From positions 101,001-165,000 of the forward strand of contig CAUYUJ010016344.1 in the NCBI GenBank assembly GCA_963575745.1: a stretch of 64,000 bases of DNA, read 5' to 3'. Below are positions 61,901-64,000 of the stretch, one piece after another. Position 1 is the stretch's first letter; every line of letters starts with the position of its first letter. The notes beneath the pieces are model-generated. The model was not told the origin of the DNA. It saw nothing but the letters and a program-made list of their open reading frames with translations, and did no database searches. The translations under genes were made by a program, and so were the position numbers. Origin of the DNA: Prorocentrum cordatum (Eukaryota; Sar; Dinophyceae; Prorocentrales; Prorocentraceae).

Positions 61901-62563
61901 AGCCCCACCTCCTTCAGCGCCCGCGAGAGCCGCAGCGAGCCCAGCATGCCCTGGGACAGGCGCCGCGAGCCCAGCGGCGGCTGCTGCTCTGCCTCCGACC
62001 GCTGGGGCCGCCACGGGGGGGCCTGCGGGCGCCAGGGCCGCGCCCGGCACAGCGCCGCCGGCCGCGGCGGGTGCCGCGCCAGCGGGTACCACGGCGCCAG
62101 CGCCGCCAGCAGTCCCCGCGCCGCCGCCACCGAGGAGGGCAGCCAACCCTCCACCAGGTCCGCCAGCCTCTCCGAGACCTCCGCCACCGCCATCACCAGC
62201 AAGAACTCCTGGCGCCGCCGGCGTCGCGGCTCCTCCAGCGCCGAGCTGCGCGTCGTGGGCGGCGGTGAGGCGGTCAGCCTCCTGCGTGAAGCCGAAGAAC
62301 TCCTGCACCGTGAGAGCGGGCTGGAAGTCGTAGATGGCCTGGCCAGCTGCTGCAGCAGGAACGACTCCTCCTGGTCCACAGCGGTGCCAATCCGCGATGT
62401 CCGAGTTGTCGGGCGTGAAGTGCTCCACGAAGAGGTCGTGATCTGGCGAGACCACTGCCGCATGGAGCGGCTGAACGGCGCTGACGCGCACCACCAAGCG
62501 CCGATGAAGCAGCACAGCCCCAAGCACAGCGTACGCCACCAGCAACTCATCGCCGATGTTCAT
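61778..62563 (-). pseudogene. N-terminal Gag-like part of the DIRS-like element
   Basis: Begins MNIGDELLVAYAVLGAVLL and continues through VVSPDHDLFVEHFTPDNSD and IYDFQPALTVQEFFGFTQEA, followed by a long Gly/Ala/Pro-rich stretch that is open in all frames. The ordered first 110 residues look coding. The family is not named with certainty; assignment rests on position before the Gag and RT domains. Confidence 0.5.
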
Positions 62564-62604
62564 CAGGTGTCAGCACACGACCGCGGCCCCGAGGTACACG
62601 TCGG

Positions 62605-63087
62605 TCAGGGGCGTCCTCCAGTGCAGGCCGAGCAGCCTCCACGTGACGAGGCGGCCGCAGGGCGCTCCCGAGGCCGCCTGTCAACTGGCGCGCCAGGCAG
62701 GCCGCAGGCTACGGCCACGCAAATGCTGAGGACCTCCCAGACCAGCAGCGCGAGCAGCCCGAAGACCAGCTCGCTGCCCCAAGACAATGGCCCCGCCGCC
62801 AGCTCGGGGCGAGCCGGGCAGGGGTCTGGGCAGATGTCCCTGATGGGCAGGGCTGGGGCGGGCGCGCACCGAGCCAAGCCCGCGCAGAGGTCCTCGACCT
62901 GCGCGACGGGCGGCGGCGCGGCCGCCGGGCAGCCCCATTCTCGCGAGGCAGGGGCGGGCGCCGGCCTCGGCGCCTCGGGGGCCGCCGGCGCGGGCGGCAG
63001 CGGGCGGGCGCCGCCCCACAGGCGCCCCAGCCAAGCGGCGCAGGCGTGGAACGTAACCAGAGTCACGCCGCGGGCCACCGGGCGCAT
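62605..63087 (-). CDS. Small Cys/Pro-rich ORF with a hydrophobic segment
   Basis: 160 codons from ATG at 63087 (MRPVARGVTLVTFHACAAWL). It has a Pro/Ala-rich middle, Cys pairs (DLCAGLARCAPAPALPIRDI) and a probable membrane helix ELVFGLLALLVWEVLSICVA near residue 118-138. It precedes the Gag-like region. The giant element's ORF1 also starts with Pro-rich sequence plus a membrane segment, so this may be the equivalent N-terminus. Confidence 0.4.
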   Translation of the reverse strand: MRPVARGVTLVTFHACAAWLGRLWGGARPLPPAPAAPEAPRPAPAPASREWGCPAAAPPPVAQVEDLCAGLARCAPAPALPIRDICPDPCPARPELAAGPLSWGSELVFGLLALLVWEVLSICVAVACGLPGAPVDRRPRERPAAASSRGGCSACTGGRP

Positions 63088-63215
63088 GCGCGGGCCCAGA
63101 GCGCAGGCCTCCTGAGGCCTCCACAGAAAAAGGCTTGAGCCGTGATTCGCAAGCTCGCAGCCGCACGGCCCTCAAACGTTCAACGATTAGTGTTCAAGAT
63201 CAAGGACCCCATCAT

Positions 63216-63237
63216 CACCACCACCACCACCACCACT

Positions 63238-63313
<76 letters not shown>

Positions 63314-63379
63314 GCATCAGCATCAGCATCAGCATCATCATCATCATCATCTCATCATCAGCATCATCATCATCATCAG

Positions 63380-63411
<32 letters not shown>

Positions 63412-63459
63412 ACATCATCATCATCATCATCATCATCATCACCATCACCATCACCATCA

Positions 63460-63500
<41 letters not shown>

Positions 63501-63540
63501 ACATCAACATCAACATCAACATCATCATCATCATCATGAC
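63216..63540. repeat. (ATC)n/(CAT)n microsatellite
   Basis: About 320 bp of nearly pure CATCATCAT with CAGCAT and CACCAT interruptions. Confidence 0.97.
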
Positions 63541-63639
63541 CATCAGCACCATCACCACCATCAACAGCACCATCATCATCATCACCATCCTCGTCGTCAT
63601 CATCGCCGTCACCATCACCACCATCGTCACCCATTCCAG

Positions 63640-64000
63640 CACACCCCTCACACGTTCCGAGGCCCCGTAAGGACCTCCACCGAAGGCCCCAGTGGCGGTG
63701 CCCACACGCGTCTGCGCCACACGTGTCGGCACACCCATCACAGGGTTCGTGGCCCCATAGGGTGCTCCACCGAAGGCCCCAATGGCGGTGCCCACATGTT
63801 TCCGCGCCACGCATCTCAGCACACCCCTCGCACGCTTCGTGGCAGCGTAAGGAGCTCCGCCGAAGGCTCCAATGGCGGAGCCCACATGCGTCCGCGCCAC
63901 CCGTGTCGGCACACCCCTCACAAGCTTCGTGGCCCAATGGGGTCCGCGCCGGTCATGCCGGCACACCCCTCACACGTTCCGAGGCCCCATCGGGAGCTCC
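63640..64000 (-). repeat. 90-bp minisatellite, inverted block at window edge
   Basis: Four-plus units of GGCACACCCCTCACACGTTC...GGAGCTCCACCGAAGGCCCC, the reverse complement of the array at 44.7-46.1 kb. It continues past the end of the window. Confidence 0.9.

Larger units (their letters stand above)
57095..63090 (-). mobile_element. DIRS-like tyrosine-recombinase retrotransposon (decayed)
   Basis: Minus-strand order: N-terminal hydrophobic region (about 63087-62605), Gag-like region (62563-61212), RT (about 60650-60140), RNase H (about 59330-59100), tyrosine recombinase (58862-57990) and methyltransferase-like domain (57960-57100). RT, RNase H, YR and methyltransferase in one unit fits the DIRS group. 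There are frameshifts in every part, a TAG at 60652 before the RT, and the recombinase Tyr is Cys. No terminal repeats were found, so the limits are approximate. Confidence 0.82.

Overview
The window looks like nuclear DNA of a dinoflagellate. It is GC-rich, has very few host genes, and is packed with micro- and minisatellites. It holds several retroelements of kinds I associate with dinoflagellates. A 13-base core of the dinoflagellate spliced leader occurs inside one element's terminal repeats. The only host gene I recognise with confidence is split by an intron full of genomic repeats. Nothing suggests a prokaryote, organelle or virus. Species cannot be named from this sequence.

Layout. 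1-6180: a degenerate minisatellite open in every frame, containing a duplicated block with a perfect 10-bp hairpin. About 6200-6790: a weak histone-fold-like remnant on the minus strand, then a (CTC)n tract. 7874-15989: a decayed Ty1/copia LTR retrotransposon with 312-bp LTRs, a primer-binding site, Gag, protease, a methyltransferase-like domain, integrase, RT and RNase H. 16-20.8 kb: no recognised gene, a CAT/ATC-repeat block and decayed minus-strand coding traces.

20851-36455 is the highlight. It is a roughly 15.6-kb, apparently young tyrosine-recombinase (YR) retrotransposon on the minus strand. Its ends show the split-direct-repeat layout A-[ORFs]-B-A-B known from PAT/Ngaro elements: the A copies (105 bp) look identical and the B copies (210 bp) differ at one base. 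It carries a 2541-residue ORF1 (hydrophobic N-terminus, membrane segment, CCCH finger, methyltransferase-like domain, start of RT), ORF2 (RT, RNase H, a second C5-methyltransferase-like domain), ORF3 (tyrosine recombinase with all expected catalytic residues) and ORF4 (RRM plus zinc finger). The ORF1/ORF2 and ORF2/ORF3 junctions are 4-base overlaps.

36.5-54.4 kb: mostly satellites, including a TAAGC array, a 90-bp minisatellite, and two GC-poor-to-GC-rich decamer-type arrays, plus one decayed gene of unknown family. 54653-56655 (minus): an MTFP1-family (mitochondrial fission process) gene whose domain is interrupted by an EF-hand pair and followed by another. 57.1-63.1 kb (minus): a second, decayed DIRS-like YR retroelement with Gag-like, RT, RNase H, YR (catalytic Tyr replaced by Cys) and methyltransferase-like domains. 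63.2-64.0 kb: an ATC microsatellite, then the 90-bp minisatellite again in opposite orientation.

The common thread is that all three retroelements, from two unrelated orders, carry a similar methyltransferase-like domain at three different positions in their polyproteins. That domain, and the complete giant YR element with its spliced-leader-like terminal repeat, are the best candidates for an undescribed system.
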